From contig NZ_CP160328.2 of the NCBI RefSeq assembly GCF_040741455.2, positions 1,581,701 to 1,645,700 on the forward strand: DNA of 64,000 nt, in the 5' to 3' direction. A program made the translations under genes and the position numbers. The notes beneath the pieces are model-generated. The model did no database searches. It saw nothing but the letters and a program-made list of their open reading frames with translations, and had not been told where the DNA came from. This DNA comes from Snodgrassella alvi (GTDB taxonomy: Bacteria; Pseudomonadota; Gammaproteobacteria; Burkholderiales; Neisseriaceae). Shown piece by piece: positions 34,803-43,457 of this stretch. How positions within the stretch are numbered: position 1 is the stretch's first letter; each line of letters begins with the position of its first letter.

Positions 34803-37800
34803 TTACCAGTCAATTTTTAAGCCGGCTGAAGCATTGACGGGTACTTTTACTTTGGCATTACCTCCATTTGACCAAGTATGGCCGATTTCTCCATAAATTT
34901 TTACAGTATTGTTGATGTCATACGTGCCACCCAAGGCGAGCTCTGTACTCCGATGTGAGGCACCGGCATTAAGTGTGGTTGTTGTGGATATGGTTCGGTA
35001 GCTGGTCTTGTCTGAGCCATCAGGTGAGTAGTAGAAATTAACCCGTGCATATGGATGTATTAAGCCTTTATTGAGCTGATATGTTGCTGCTAAACGTCCA
35101 CCAAGACGGAATAACCACGCATTATTATGCTCCTGACTTACTGAAGTGTGACCACTGATATTGCTATCATTTAGATCCAGCCACTGATGAATAATCTGTG
35201 CTTGCGGCTCAATTTTCCAGTTGCTGTTGGCCAGTGTAAATGGTTTGCCTATTTCTATTGAAGCGGTGATTCCGTGTCCTTTCTGTTTACTAATAGGATT
35301 GTAATCCGGTTTGATGTCTGCACGATGACGTGCTGCCTGTAATACAAAATCAGCGTAAGCTCCGTCGGTACGGGTATAGTTGCTATAAGCACCGATAAAA
35401 TAGGATTTGGTGGTGTTTTTGCCTACTTTGTCATCTACGCCGCTGGCAAAGCCATCTATATCCAGATTGCCATGTAGATAGCCTATATAGCCACCGATAC
35501 GCCAGCCATTGCCTGTCCAGACATCACTGCCAAGTTGTAAACCAGCATAATTGCCGGTACTGCGGCCTTCGGCCGGACCGTTTTGCTGAATGTCAGTACG
35601 GTTTGCAAGAACTCTACCCCAGCTCATGCGTTCTTCAGGTATGGGTGTGGCACCAATACGCTGATGCATATTAGCCAGCATTAGGTTATCTGCTTGTCGT
35701 AACTGTGTAGCAACTGTAGCCAGTAATGGCACTTCTTTGCGATACAGTGGTTTGAGTTTAGATGGTTTAACGGTTGTGCCGTTACCAGTGCCACCACCAG
35801 TATCGCCACCACCAGTACCGCCACCACCAGTACCGCCACCACCAGTATCGCCACCACCAGTATCGCCACCACCAGTACCGCCACCACCAGTACCGCCACC
35901 ACCAGTACCGCCACCACCAGTACCACCACCGCCAGTACCGCCATCTCCAGTGCCACCACCGCCAGTACCGCCACCGCCAGTACCGCCACCACCAGTGCCG
36001 CCACCATCTGGAGGATTGGTTTGTTTTTGCGAACGCAAATACCAGTTGTTTCCGTTTTGTTGTAAATCGCCTTTGAATAAATGGTATTCATAAGCTCCTG
36101 CACTCAGGCGATTACCGTTCAGTGCAAAAGCGTCTTGTGTGCTGTTTCCTTTTACTTCGACAACTTCAATACCATTGGTGTTGCCGGTATCTCCACCCAA
36201 TCCTTCGACTTTGTCAAATCTGATGGTGGTGTTACCTGAGGCATTGCCCTGAATGATGAGTTTGTCGGCAGTATTGTCTGGAGTATTGCTATCTCTTTGG
36301 GCAGAATTAAGTTTTAGATCGAGAATAAGTTTGCCGTTATTACCCTGATAGTTTCCGCCAATAGTGAGATTGTCTCCGGTGTAGGTGCTGTTCAGGTTGA
36401 TGTAGCCTGAATTTAATACATCACCTTCAATGCGTGCTTGTTTAAGGTCAGGAATGAGTCTGATGGTTGTGCCGTCACCGATATTGAGCTGATTTGTGTT
36501 CAAATCACCACTTAGATTGAGTGTACTATTCTGTGCCAGATTGATTTTCTCCCAGTTTCGAATGGCAATATTCCCGGCTACACCATTATTGGTGCCTGTT
36601 GTTGAACCGGTTAATGTCTGATTAATATTTAATGTATCAATCATGCCATCATTGCTGCTGGTATCATCGCCACCATCCATAACCGTTATTTCACTGATGT
36701 TGGTGCCACGGTTTACGTTGAGGATATCACTGCCATTACCCAATTCGATTCGGCCACTGACAGTAGAACCACTTTTTAGTGTCACAATGGCATTACCTTC
36801 CTCATCGCTGATTGCTAGCCCAGATGTAGCGGAAACGCGGCTACCAGTATTAAGCGTGATAGTAGTGGTACTACCGGCTTTGTCATGGCTGATAATACCT
36901 GCGCCGGAGCCACCGGTTATCTGGTTTGCCAAGGTGATTAAGGTATTGCCGGTACCAGAATTGCGCGCTTCGATGCCACTGATACCTCCGGTGATTTTGC
37001 CACCTGACTGTATAATATTGATATCGGTGGTTTTATTGCCATTCTCAGCCCAGATACCGTAGCCTTTCGTAGCGGTCACTTCTCCCTGTGAAATAATATC
37101 TGTGGCATTGCTACCATTGTTTATGGCGTAAATACCGTTATTTCCGGCATGAATAAGTTGAGATTCGATGCGTAATCCAGTGGTTTGATTGTTGTTTTCA
37201 ATCCGGATGCCGGTATTATCGGTTGCTGTGATGGTTGCACTGTTCTTGATAACTGTTGAACCGCTACCATTGTTGCTTGCATAAATGCCGTTGTCAGAGC
37301 CAGAAACGACATTGGTGCTGATGGTTAGGTCTCGTGTGTTACTGCCATTATTAACAAAGATACCATTACCGGAAGTGGATTTGACGGTTGCACTGGACGT
37401 AATTTCGGTGGAATCGTTTCCAGAATTGATGGCATAGATGCCGTTGCTGGTGCCCTGTACATTTTTACTGTTGAGGGTTAATTTCTGGCCGTTGTGGTTG
37501 ATATGTACACCATCACCATTTTGGGATTCTACGTCTCCAATAGTGGTTATTGATGTAATGCCGTTGCCGTTGTTTTCAGCATAGATACCGTTGCTGTATC
37601 CATGAACAGTAGAATTTGTGTATGTTGTCAGATTTTTTGCTGTGGCTGAATTGTGTGCATAGATGCCATCTGTTGTTTCAGACACAACACCCTGACTAAC
37701 GGTAATGGTTGTTGAACCTGTACCATTATTTGCTACGTAAATTCCTTTGCCATGTCCAGTTACGGCTCCGGCAGTAATTTGCACATCGGTGGCGGTCGGA

Positions 37801-38432
37801 TCATTGACTGCGTAGATGGCATCATCGTTATCAGAGGTTATGGTATTGCCGGAGTTGATGATAGTTGCACCAGTGCCTCTGTTGTTAATACTAATGCCTT
37901 TCAATTGCCGGCTATGGATGGATGCTGTGGAAAGATGTACATCGGTACCGTTATGTTCTATATAAATGCCTCTTACATCGGAACCGGACATGTCCTGTGT
38001 GGTTGTCAGGGTGAAGGCGGCACCTGTGCTATCGTTTCTGGCATCGATATTAGTGATATTTTTATTATTTGCATTGACGGTTAAATCACCGGCGCCGGTC
38101 TGATTGCGTATGGTTAGGGTTTGGTTCAGTTCATCATTAGAAGTATTGATGGTTTGGCTGGCTGGATCGCGATTTTCAATCAGATTATTGGTAATAGTTG
38201 TGTCCGCAAAGGCGGTGTTATGCGAAAGGCTTTGCTGTGAAATCGTACATGCTTTGTGGTCAGGAGAAGTAATAAGGCACTGAGCATGAGCTATAGTGGG
38301 TGCGGCCAAAGTAATACCTAAGATGCTTAGTAGTTTGACTGTAGCTGTTTTGCCTCCTTTGTGGGCTAATTCTGAGGTAACTATATATGCCTGTACTTGC
38401 GCACTCCAGATAAGCTTGTAGATTTTATTCAT
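34803..38432 (-). CDS. Classical (type Va) autotransporter with beta-helix passenger and Gly/Thr repeat linker, paralogue 2
   Basis: A 1209-residue autotransporter. It begins with an extended signal peptide region (MNKIYKLIWSAQVQAYIVTSELA), followed by a normal hydrophobic core cut near IAHAQC. The passenger (about 55-780) repeats a unit of about 20-23 residues of the type NGIYAxNNGxGxTxIxS, a parallel beta-helix. An autochaperone-like segment (GAYEYHLFKGD...NWYLRS) leads to a linker of fourteen GGGGT/GGGDT pentapeptides at about residues 811-881. The ~315-residue barrel starts near YRKEVPL and ends LKIDW. The barrel is clearly homologous to the proteins at 31179 and 44695. No ribosome binding site of note precedes the ATG. 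The passenger ligand is unknown. Confidence 0.9.
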   Translation of the reverse strand: MNKIYKLIWSAQVQAYIVTSELAHKGGKTATVKLLSILGITLAAPTIAHAQCLITSPDHKACTISQQSLSHNTAFADTTITNNLIENRDPASQTINTSNDELNQTLTIRNQTGAGDLTVNANNKNITNIDARNDSTGAAFTLTTTQDMSGSDVRGIYIEHNGTDVHLSTASIHSRQLKGISINNRGTGATIINSGNTITSDNDDAIYAVNDPTATDVQITAGAVTGHGKGIYVANNGTGSTTITVSQGVVSETTDGIYAHNSATAKNLTTYTNSTVHGYSNGIYAENNGNGITSITTIGDVESQNGDGVHINHNGQKLTLNSKNVQGTSNGIYAINSGNDSTEITSSATVKSTSGNGIFVNNGSNTRDLTISTNVVSGSDNGIYASNNGSGSTVIKNSATITATDNTGIRIENNNQTTGLRIESQLIHAGNNGIYAINNGSNATDIISQGEVTATKGYGIWAENGNKTTDINIIQSGGKITGGISGIEARNSGTGNTLITLANQITGGSGAGIISHDKAGSTTTITLNTGSRVSATSGLAISDEEGNAIVTLKSGSTVSGRIELGNGSDILNVNRGTNISEITVMDGGDDTSSNDGMIDTLNINQTLTGSTTGTNNGVAGNIAIRNWEKINLAQNSTLNLSGDLNTNQLNIGDGTTIRLIPDLKQARIEGDVLNSGYINLNSTYTGDNLTIGGNYQGNNGKLILDLKLNSAQRDSNTPDNTADKLIIQGNASGNTTIRFDKVEGLGGDTGNTNGIEVVEVKGNSTQDAFALNGNRLSAGAYEYHLFKGDLQQNGNNWYLRSQKQTNPPDGGGTGGGGTGGGGTGGGGTGDGGTGGGGTGGGGTGGGGTGGGGTGGGDTGGGDTGGGGTGGGGTGGGDTGGGTGNGTTVKPSKLKPLYRKEVPLLATVATQLRQADNLMLANMHQRIGATPIPEERMSWGRVLANRTDIQQNGPAEGRSTGNYAGLQLGSDVWTGNGWRIGGYIGYLHGNLDIDGFASGVDDKVGKNTTKSYFIGAYSNYTRTDGAYADFVLQAARHRADIKPDYNPISKQKGHGITASIEIGKPFTLANSNWKIEPQAQIIHQWLDLNDSNISGHTSVSQEHNNAWLFRLGGRLAATYQLNKGLIHPYARVNFYYSPDGSDKTSYRTISTTTTLNAGASHRSTELALGGTYDINNTVKIYGEIGHTWSNGGNAKVKVPVNASAGLKIDW
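35791..36000. repeat. Fourteen tandem 15-bp repeats inside autotransporter paralogue 2
   Basis: Fourteen consecutive 15-bp units, plus-strand consensus CCACCACCAGTACCG with variants (TATCG, TACCA, ATCTCCAGTGC), fill 210 bp without gaps. On the coding strand each unit gives one Gly-rich pentapeptide ending in Thr. Because the unit is a multiple of three, gain or loss of copies changes linker length but keeps the frame. Confidence 0.97.
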
Positions 38433-39536
38433 TTTGATTAACTTTAATCAGGTTAATAATAATTTCGTATTAACGACATATATCTTAAGAACTGGCTTTA
38501 AAATGAATAAGATATAGTTCGGATTTCATTCGACTATAAAATATTACCTAAGTCAAAAAATTAACTTTATGATTAATATAAGTATTGTTATACGATGTAA
38601 AAAATAGTGTTAGAGATAATTTTGATAGGTCAGAAGCTGTAGGGTGACTGGAAAATGCTACATGCCGGTGAAAAAGAAATTAGCTAAATAATTTAATATA
38701 TGCGTATCTGATTTTTAGATGTGTATTTTATTTATGCTGAAATAATAAAATAAAATATTTCTGGTTTGATTAGGTAAAGAATGTCTAAATATATACAAAA
38801 TAAGCAAATTTTGAATATCTATTTATTTTAGACCTGTTGCAAATTAGTTTCACTTAGCTTCTTTTTTATCATTTAATTTGAATAAATTATGGCTAATAAA
38901 TCATCGATTTGGCTTATTATGGCTAATTATATTAGTGTGAACGATGGATTTTATTGAGCATATTTTAATTTTTAGTGACGAGGAGATGATTACGGGTATT
39001 AATTTATTGGGAGCTTAAAGCATAGGTTAGTTATTTGTGATACAGGCTATTGAAATAAAAATTTTTCAGCTTTGGATAATTTATCAGGAACTAATCTCTC
39101 TACTCTGCCATGGGATAGTATAAATCCGCCATACTGGCTTTTTACGTCTTAAAATATTTTTCTGACTAAGCTAAAAAATTGAAATATTATTGCTTTCATC
39201 TAAAGGTTTCTAAGTTTTTCAATCTTAAGTGGCAGCCTGCAATGCATTTATCTGACAGTTTCACAACATTCTGGCAAATCTATCAACTGATTGATAATTA
39301 AATATTAAAATGTAATTTATCCACTTGACGGCAATCATTTGCGTGGATTGTCATTTTAATTATGCATTTTTGCTGCAATATCCGCTGATATTGTGTTAGC
39401 ATGAAAAAGGTTACTCCAATTATTAACCTGTGCAGCAGAATCTTTTCTGGCACAGGTTTTTTCTTGCTGATAGGTTGTATTTTCTGATTAATTTGCTAAT
39501 CTGACACGGTAACAATTTATCCGCTCAGGAAAATAT
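38433..39536. other. AT-rich gene-free region upstream of phoB
   Basis: About 1.1 kb without a supported gene. It contains an 11-bp direct repeat TTATGGCTAAT at 38887-38897 and 38917-38927, a 25-codon open frame at 38944-39018 of no recognised identity, and the hairpin at 39426-39462. The promoters of the divergent autotransporter and phoB must lie here. No insertion-sequence remnant could be shown. Confidence 0.5.
39405..39462 (+). ncRNA. Candidate short RNA or attenuator ending in a strong terminator, before phoB
   Basis: A long hairpin, ACCTGTGC (39426-39433) with GCACAGGT (39450-39457), extended inside by CAGAA/TTCTG around a TCTT loop, is followed by TTTTTT (39457-39462). No coding gene on this strand lies before it for more than a kilobase. 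TTGCTG (39370-39375) and a weak TGTTAG about 18 bp later could start a transcript near 39405, giving an RNA of about 58 nt. It could instead end transcription before phoB. The hairpin is certain; the promoter and RNA are inferred. Confidence 0.45.
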
Positions 39537-40223
39537 ATGGCAGATGTAATGGTTCTAGTAGTAGAAGATGAGGCAGCCATTGCCACTCTGATTCAATTTA
39601 CGCTGGAGCAGGCCGGATTTGCCGTGCAATGTGTACCTAGTGTGGAAGAAGCACAGCCATTTTTACAATCCAGACTACCAGATGTGCTGCTGCTGGATTG
39701 GATGCTGCCGGGTATTTCCGGTATCGATTTTATCCGCCAGCTGCGCCGCGATTCCAGAAGCCGTGATTTACCGATTATTTTGCTTACTGCACGCGGTGAA
39801 GAAACGGATAAGGAGCAGGGGCTGAATCTGGGCGCAGATGATTATATTACCAAACCTTTTTCACCGCGGGAGCTGATAGCGCGTATCAATGCATTGTTAC
39901 GCCGCCGGGCTCCACAAAAAACCAGTACCCCATTGTCGATACAAGGGCTGGAGCTGGATCCGGTACAGCAGCGGGTGCGGGTTAATGGTCAGGCAGTTGC
40001 TTTTGGTCCCAGCGAATTTAAATTATTGCATTTTTTTATGACTCATCCAGACAGAATCTATACCCGTAGCCAGCTTTTAGATCAAGTATGGGGAGACCAT
40101 GTTTTTGTTGAGGAACGTACGGTAGATGTGCACATCCGTCGCTTAAGGCGTGGACTCGAGACCGTAGGCTATGAGCACCTGATACAGACAGTACGTGGCA
40201 GTGGCTATCGGTTTTCCTTGTAG
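39537..40223 (+). CDS. phoB: Phosphate regulon response regulator PhoB
   Basis: OmpR/PhoB-family transcription factor of 228 residues. The receiver domain has the acidic pair E10/D11 (VVEDE), the phosphoacceptor D54 in LLLDWMLPG, T84 in LLTAR and the lysine in ITKPFSPREL. The C-terminal winged helix shows GPSEFKLLHFFM, VWGDHVFVEERTVDVHIRRLR and VRGSGYRFSL, strongly PhoB-like. phoR follows after 43 bp. In the family PhoB activates phosphate uptake genes when phosphate is scarce. No convincing Pho box was found in front of the gene. Confidence 0.93.
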   Translation: MADVMVLVVEDEAAIATLIQFTLEQAGFAVQCVPSVEEAQPFLQSRLPDVLLLDWMLPGISGIDFIRQLRRDSRSRDLPIILLTARGEETDKEQGLNLGADDYITKPFSPRELIARINALLRRRAPQKTSTPLSIQGLELDPVQQRVRVNGQAVAFGPSEFKLLHFFMTHPDRIYTRSQLLDQVWGDHVFVEERTVDVHIRRLRRGLETVGYEHLIQTVRGSGYRFSL

Positions 40224-40266
40224 TCATTCATACTGAATCTTTCTTCAGGCAGGATGGAATTTATTT

Positions 40267-41619
40267 ATGCCAGAACTGCGTCGTCACCTTTATTTAATAC
40301 TGATTACACTGATTGTGGTTGTTATGCTGTCACTGCTAACTGGTGGTGTGCAGTCTGTAGTGATCAGTCTGTGTATTCTTTTTTTCTTGTGGCTAGTGGG
40401 GTACTGGTATCATCTAATTAAACTCGTACGCTGGCTGGAACGGCCAAAGCTTCGTAATGTGCCACAAGGTATTGGTATTTGGAATACTATTTTCAATACT
40501 TTAATGCTACAGGCCAAAAGCCGTAAAAAACGCAAGCAGAAGCTGGGAGTGGCTTTACTACGGTTTAATCGTATTGCTGAAACCATACCCGAAGGGGTGC
40601 TTATACTGGGGTTGGATGGCCGTATTCAGTGGCTGAATCATATGGCAGCCATTCATTTAAATCTTGATACCGAGCGGGATATTGATGGCAATTTGGCTGA
40701 ATTAATCGCTAAAGCTGATTTTCAACAGTTTCTCCATGAGCAGGATACTGAGTTTGCAAATATCAAGCTTACTTTTGACGCAAATGGCAGTGGCTTACCA
40801 AGAATACTGAATATTATCCGTACACCATTTGACGAGCAGGCAACTCTGATTATCACGCAGGACATTACAGCGGCAGAGCAGCTAAATGCGACACGTACCG
40901 CTTTTGTGGCCAATGTTTCACATGAACTGCGCACTCCTTTGACAGTTATTAATGGTTTTCTGGAAACACTGACGGATATGCCCGAATTACCACAGGAGCA
41001 GCGGCAGTCATTTATCGAACTGATGAGTAAAGAGGGTGCGCGTATGCGCAACCTACTGGCTGATTTATTAACCTTATCACGTCTAGAAAGCCAGACCGAT
41101 ATTTCTTCGCGTAGACAGCCTGTCTGCCTGACGGCTTTGGCTGAGCAAGTGGTGCATGAAGCAATGCTTTTATCGGCAGAGAAGCATTCTTTTATCTCTG
41201 AGTTGGCGTCGGATATATGGGTGAATGGTATTCAGCAGGATTTGTATAATGCTTTCAGTAATCTGCTGTTTAATGCTGTACGTTATACGCCGCCTCAAGG
41301 AACCATCAGCATCCGGCTATGGAGTCAGGATGTTGCACCAGATGCTAAACAGGCCATTTTTCAGGTGAGCGATACTGGAGGTGGTATTGCCGCGGAACAC
41401 ATTCCTCATCTAACCGAGCGTTTTTATCGGGTCGATTCTGGCCGTTCCCGCCAGAGTGGTGGCACTGGTCTGGGGCTGGCAATTGCTAAACATGCTTTGG
41501 CAGAACATGGCGGTAAATTGGAAATTGAAAGTGTGGTGGGAAAAGGCAGTACGTTTAGTGCTGTTCTGCCACAGATGGAAATCAGCAAAGGACTTGACAG
41601 CAGCGACACTCCTGCCTAA
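40267..41619 (+). CDS. phoR: Phosphate regulon sensor histidine kinase PhoR
   Basis: Membrane-bound sensor kinase of 450 residues. Two hydrophobic segments lie in the first 65 residues with almost no periplasmic part, as in PhoR. A PAS domain follows (AETIPEGVLILGLDGRIQWLN), then the phosphorylated histidine, about H219, in NVSHELRTPLTVING. The ATP-binding domain has an N box (NLLFNAVRYT), a G1 box (VSDTGGGI) and a G2 box (GGTGLGLAI). It is co-transcribed with phoB. The tRNA-Lys starts 14 bp after its stop codon, so the two may share a transcript. Confidence 0.93.
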   Translation: MPELRRHLYLILITLIVVVMLSLLTGGVQSVVISLCILFFLWLVGYWYHLIKLVRWLERPKLRNVPQGIGIWNTIFNTLMLQAKSRKKRKQKLGVALLRFNRIAETIPEGVLILGLDGRIQWLNHMAAIHLNLDTERDIDGNLAELIAKADFQQFLHEQDTEFANIKLTFDANGSGLPRILNIIRTPFDEQATLIITQDITAAEQLNATRTAFVANVSHELRTPLTVINGFLETLTDMPELPQEQRQSFIELMSKEGARMRNLLADLLTLSRLESQTDISSRRQPVCLTALAEQVVHEAMLLSAEKHSFISELASDIWVNGIQQDLYNAFSNLLFNAVRYTPPQGTISIRLWSQDVAPDAKQAIFQVSDTGGGIAAEHIPHLTERFYRVDSGRSRQSGGTGLGLAIAKHALAEHGGKLEIESVVGKGSTFSAVLPQMEISKGLDSSDTPA

Positions 41620-41632
41620 AATGCGCGCTCTC

Positions 41633-41708
41633 GGGTCGTTAGCTCAGTCGGTAGAGCAGCGGACTTTTAATCCGTTGGTCGAGCGTTCGAATCGCTCACG
41701 ACCCACCA
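41633..41708 (+). tRNA. tRNA-Lys (anticodon UUU)
   Basis: A 76-nt cloverleaf with all parts visible: acceptor GGGTCGT paired with ACGACCC, D-arm GCTC/GAGC, anticodon stem GCGGA/TCCGT around loop CTTTTAA, and T-arm GAGCG/CGCTC with TTCGAAT. The CCA end is encoded. The anticodon TTT is at 41666-41668. Confidence 0.98.
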
Positions 41709-41739
41709 TCTTTCTTCTATATTCTCTATAATATTTCTT

Positions 41740-41759
41740 AAATGGCTATTGCCATTTTT
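41740..41759 (+). terminator. Terminator after tRNA-Lys
   Basis: AAATGGC (41740-41746) pairs with GCCATTT (41751-41757) around a TATT loop, followed by further T residues. It lies about 30 bp after the tRNA and probably ends the phoBR-tRNA transcript. Confidence 0.85.
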
Positions 41760-42692
41760 CTTCTAACTTGGCCTGTGTGTCTATATTTTGTCATTACGTA
41801 GTTAAATTACAAATTGTTATTGCACTAATAGGGTTGTTTCGATTCTGTATTGTTGTTTATATTTTTACACAATTAAAGTGTTATCCTCGATCACATCTTC
41901 ATTTTCTTTTCTGTTATTTTAATAGCCTTTTGGTTGCAGGCACTGTTTTCATTTTTGTTTGTAATCGTGATTTAGTCTGTATGTTAATGTAATATTAATT
42001 TACCAACATGCGTTGTTTAGTTGCTAACAAACATGTTTTTTAGTTTTTGAGTGTTTAACTAAGGAATAAACTGCATGTTTTTCTGAATAAAATATATGTA
42101 ATTTAAGCTTTATACCCATTATTAGTAGTCTTTCTAAGCAGGAGTTAGACATTATTTTGTATAAATGTTTTTTGTAGGGTATGCATACTGACTATAAAAT
42201 ACAGAGTTTTGTTTTGTACCAATAAAAGAATTGCAGTTATGTTCTGGATTTTCGATTAAGCTGAAATTTGAACAGAAATTGAGTGTTATATTACTTGTAA
42301 TCTAATACCTAATATTTTCATCGCAAAATATATAAGTCGTTGCAATAAGGATGCTATATTGGAAGATGATGCATGCTGGTTAGGTTATCACGGTAAGGTA
42401 GGAGAATTAGACGGATAGAGTATTGGATTGTTAGTAGATACTCCTCAATGTTGTTTAAAGTTATAAAAAATATAAAAAAATATCTTATTCACTCTGAATG
42501 CATATTTAATATCAGAAACAAATACCAATTTTTTTTAAATTGATACAGGAATCTATGTCAGTTGCTAATTTCTGTACCCTAGTTCGCAGAAAAATAATAA
42601 TGTAACTGTACTGACTGTTAACCGAACACAAAAATCAGATTATATTTTGACATACTTGCTACTCCTATTCGGCCATTTTATTGTTAATCGTA
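41760..42692. other. AT-rich gene-free region between tRNA-Lys and the SDR gene
   Basis: Over 900 bp with no supported gene; the open frames present are short and low-complexity. A second terminator-like hairpin lies at 42005-42041. A start-less open frame of 48 codons at 42272-42418 ends in a locally less AT-rich patch but matches nothing I know. No integrase or attachment-site repeat was seen next to the tRNA. Confidence 0.5.
42005..42041 (+). terminator. Possible terminator in the gene-free region
   Basis: AACATG (42005-42010) pairs with CATGTT (42032-42037), and inside it TTGTT (42013-42017) pairs with AACAA (42026-42030), followed by a T run to 42041. No gene is known just upstream, so it could end an unannotated RNA or be a backup terminator. 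Confidence 0.45.
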
Positions 42693-43457
42693 TTAGCGCA
42701 TGGTTAAGCCACCATCGACTGAGATGGATTGTCCGGTAACAAAAGAGGAACAGTCACTAGCTAGCCATAGCACGGCATCGGCAATTTCTTCGGGCCGACC
42801 TTGGCGTTGCATCGGTACAGTTTTAACCATCGCATCTAAGGCTTCCTTTTGTCCAGATGCTGCCATTTTTTCGGACATAGGCGTGCGAATTAATCCGGGA
42901 CAGACAGTATTGATGCGAATATTGCGTGTAGCGTATTCTAATGCCGCACTTTTGGTTAATCCTAATACACCGTGTTTAGCAGCATGATAATTAGCACGTT
43001 CAGCCCCACCGAGAATTCCGCCTAAGGATGAGCAATTTACAATCACACCATTGCCCTGCTGGCGCATTTGTATCAGTTCATATTTCATACATCCCCATAC
43101 TCCGCGCAGATTTACACTCATTACACGATCAAAATCCTCTGCTGTGGCATCGGCAGTTTCTGCTAAAACATTTTGTATACCAGCATTATTAAACGCAATA
43201 TCGAGATGGCCATAGGTAGAAACAATATGCTTTACCATTGCTTCTATATCATCCAAATTGGCTACATTGCAGATAACTGCCTCTGCTTGAAATCCATTCG
43301 CAACAAGATCCTGAGCAGCTTTGTTTACTGCCTCTGCATTGATGTCGGCAAGGACGAGAGTTGCACCTGATTCTGCAAAAGCACGAGCAGTAGCGAGGCC
43401 TATACCTGAAGCAGCACCGGTCACTAAAGCAACTTTATTATCAAAGGAATAATTCAT
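42693..43457 (-). CDS. Short-chain dehydrogenase/reductase
   Basis: Classical SDR oxidoreductase of 254 residues with a Rossmann fold. The cofactor loop is TGAASGIG at about residues 14-21, with NNAG in NNAGIQN at about 91. The catalytic serine lies in VNCSSLGG and the catalytic YxxxK is YHAAK. The C-terminus has SSFVTGQSISVDGG. An acidic residue after beta-2 (LADIN) favours NAD(H) over NADP(H). GGAG precedes the ATG at good spacing. The closest functional classes are glucose/alcohol or 3-oxoacyl reductase-like SDRs, but the substrate cannot be inferred. It stands alone between two long gene-free regions. Confidence 0.85.
   Translation of the reverse strand: MNYSFDNKVALVTGAASGIGLATARAFAESGATLVLADINAEAVNKAAQDLVANGFQAEAVICNVANLDDIEAMVKHIVSTYGHLDIAFNNAGIQNVLAETADATAEDFDRVMSVNLRGVWGCMKYELIQMRQQGNGVIVNCSSLGGILGGAERANYHAAKHGVLGLTKSAALEYATRNIRINTVCPGLIRTPMSEKMAASGQKEALDAMVKTVPMQRQGRPEEIADAVLWLASDCSSFVTGQSISVDGGLTMR

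Noticed and set aside
35791..36000. Regular repeat array that might suggest CRISPR
   Set aside because: The units are 15 bp, directly abutting, without unique spacers, and in frame inside a gene.
35681..36103. Several overlapping open frames on both strands, including Pro- and His-rich ones
   Set aside because: They are shadows of the 15-bp repeat array, which is open in most frames. The coding frame is that of the autotransporter.
38649..38669. 21-bp stretch (TGGAAAATGCTACATGCCGGT) resembling 42360-42380 at 17 of 21 bases
   Set aside because: The match does not extend on either side and is within what chance allows, so no repeat family is claimed.
38944..39018. 25-codon open frame MDFIEHILIFSDEEM...
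   Set aside because: Very short, no clear ribosome binding site, no recognised homology.
39247..39275. Possible Pho box upstream of phoB (CTGTCAG on the minus strand)
   Set aside because: Only one half-site fits; the second 7-mer and spacing do not match the Pho box consensus.
41633..41708. tRNA-Lys as a possible integration site for a genomic island
   Set aside because: No integrase gene and no second copy of the tRNA 3' end was seen in the window.
41768..41992. 74-residue hydrophobic open frame after tRNA-Lys
   Set aside because: Biased composition typical of T-rich noncoding DNA, no ribosome binding site, no recognised family.
42272..42418. Start-less 48-codon open frame ending CWLGYHGKVGELDG
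   Set aside because: No start codon, no ribosome binding site and no recognised family; too short to claim as a gene remnant.
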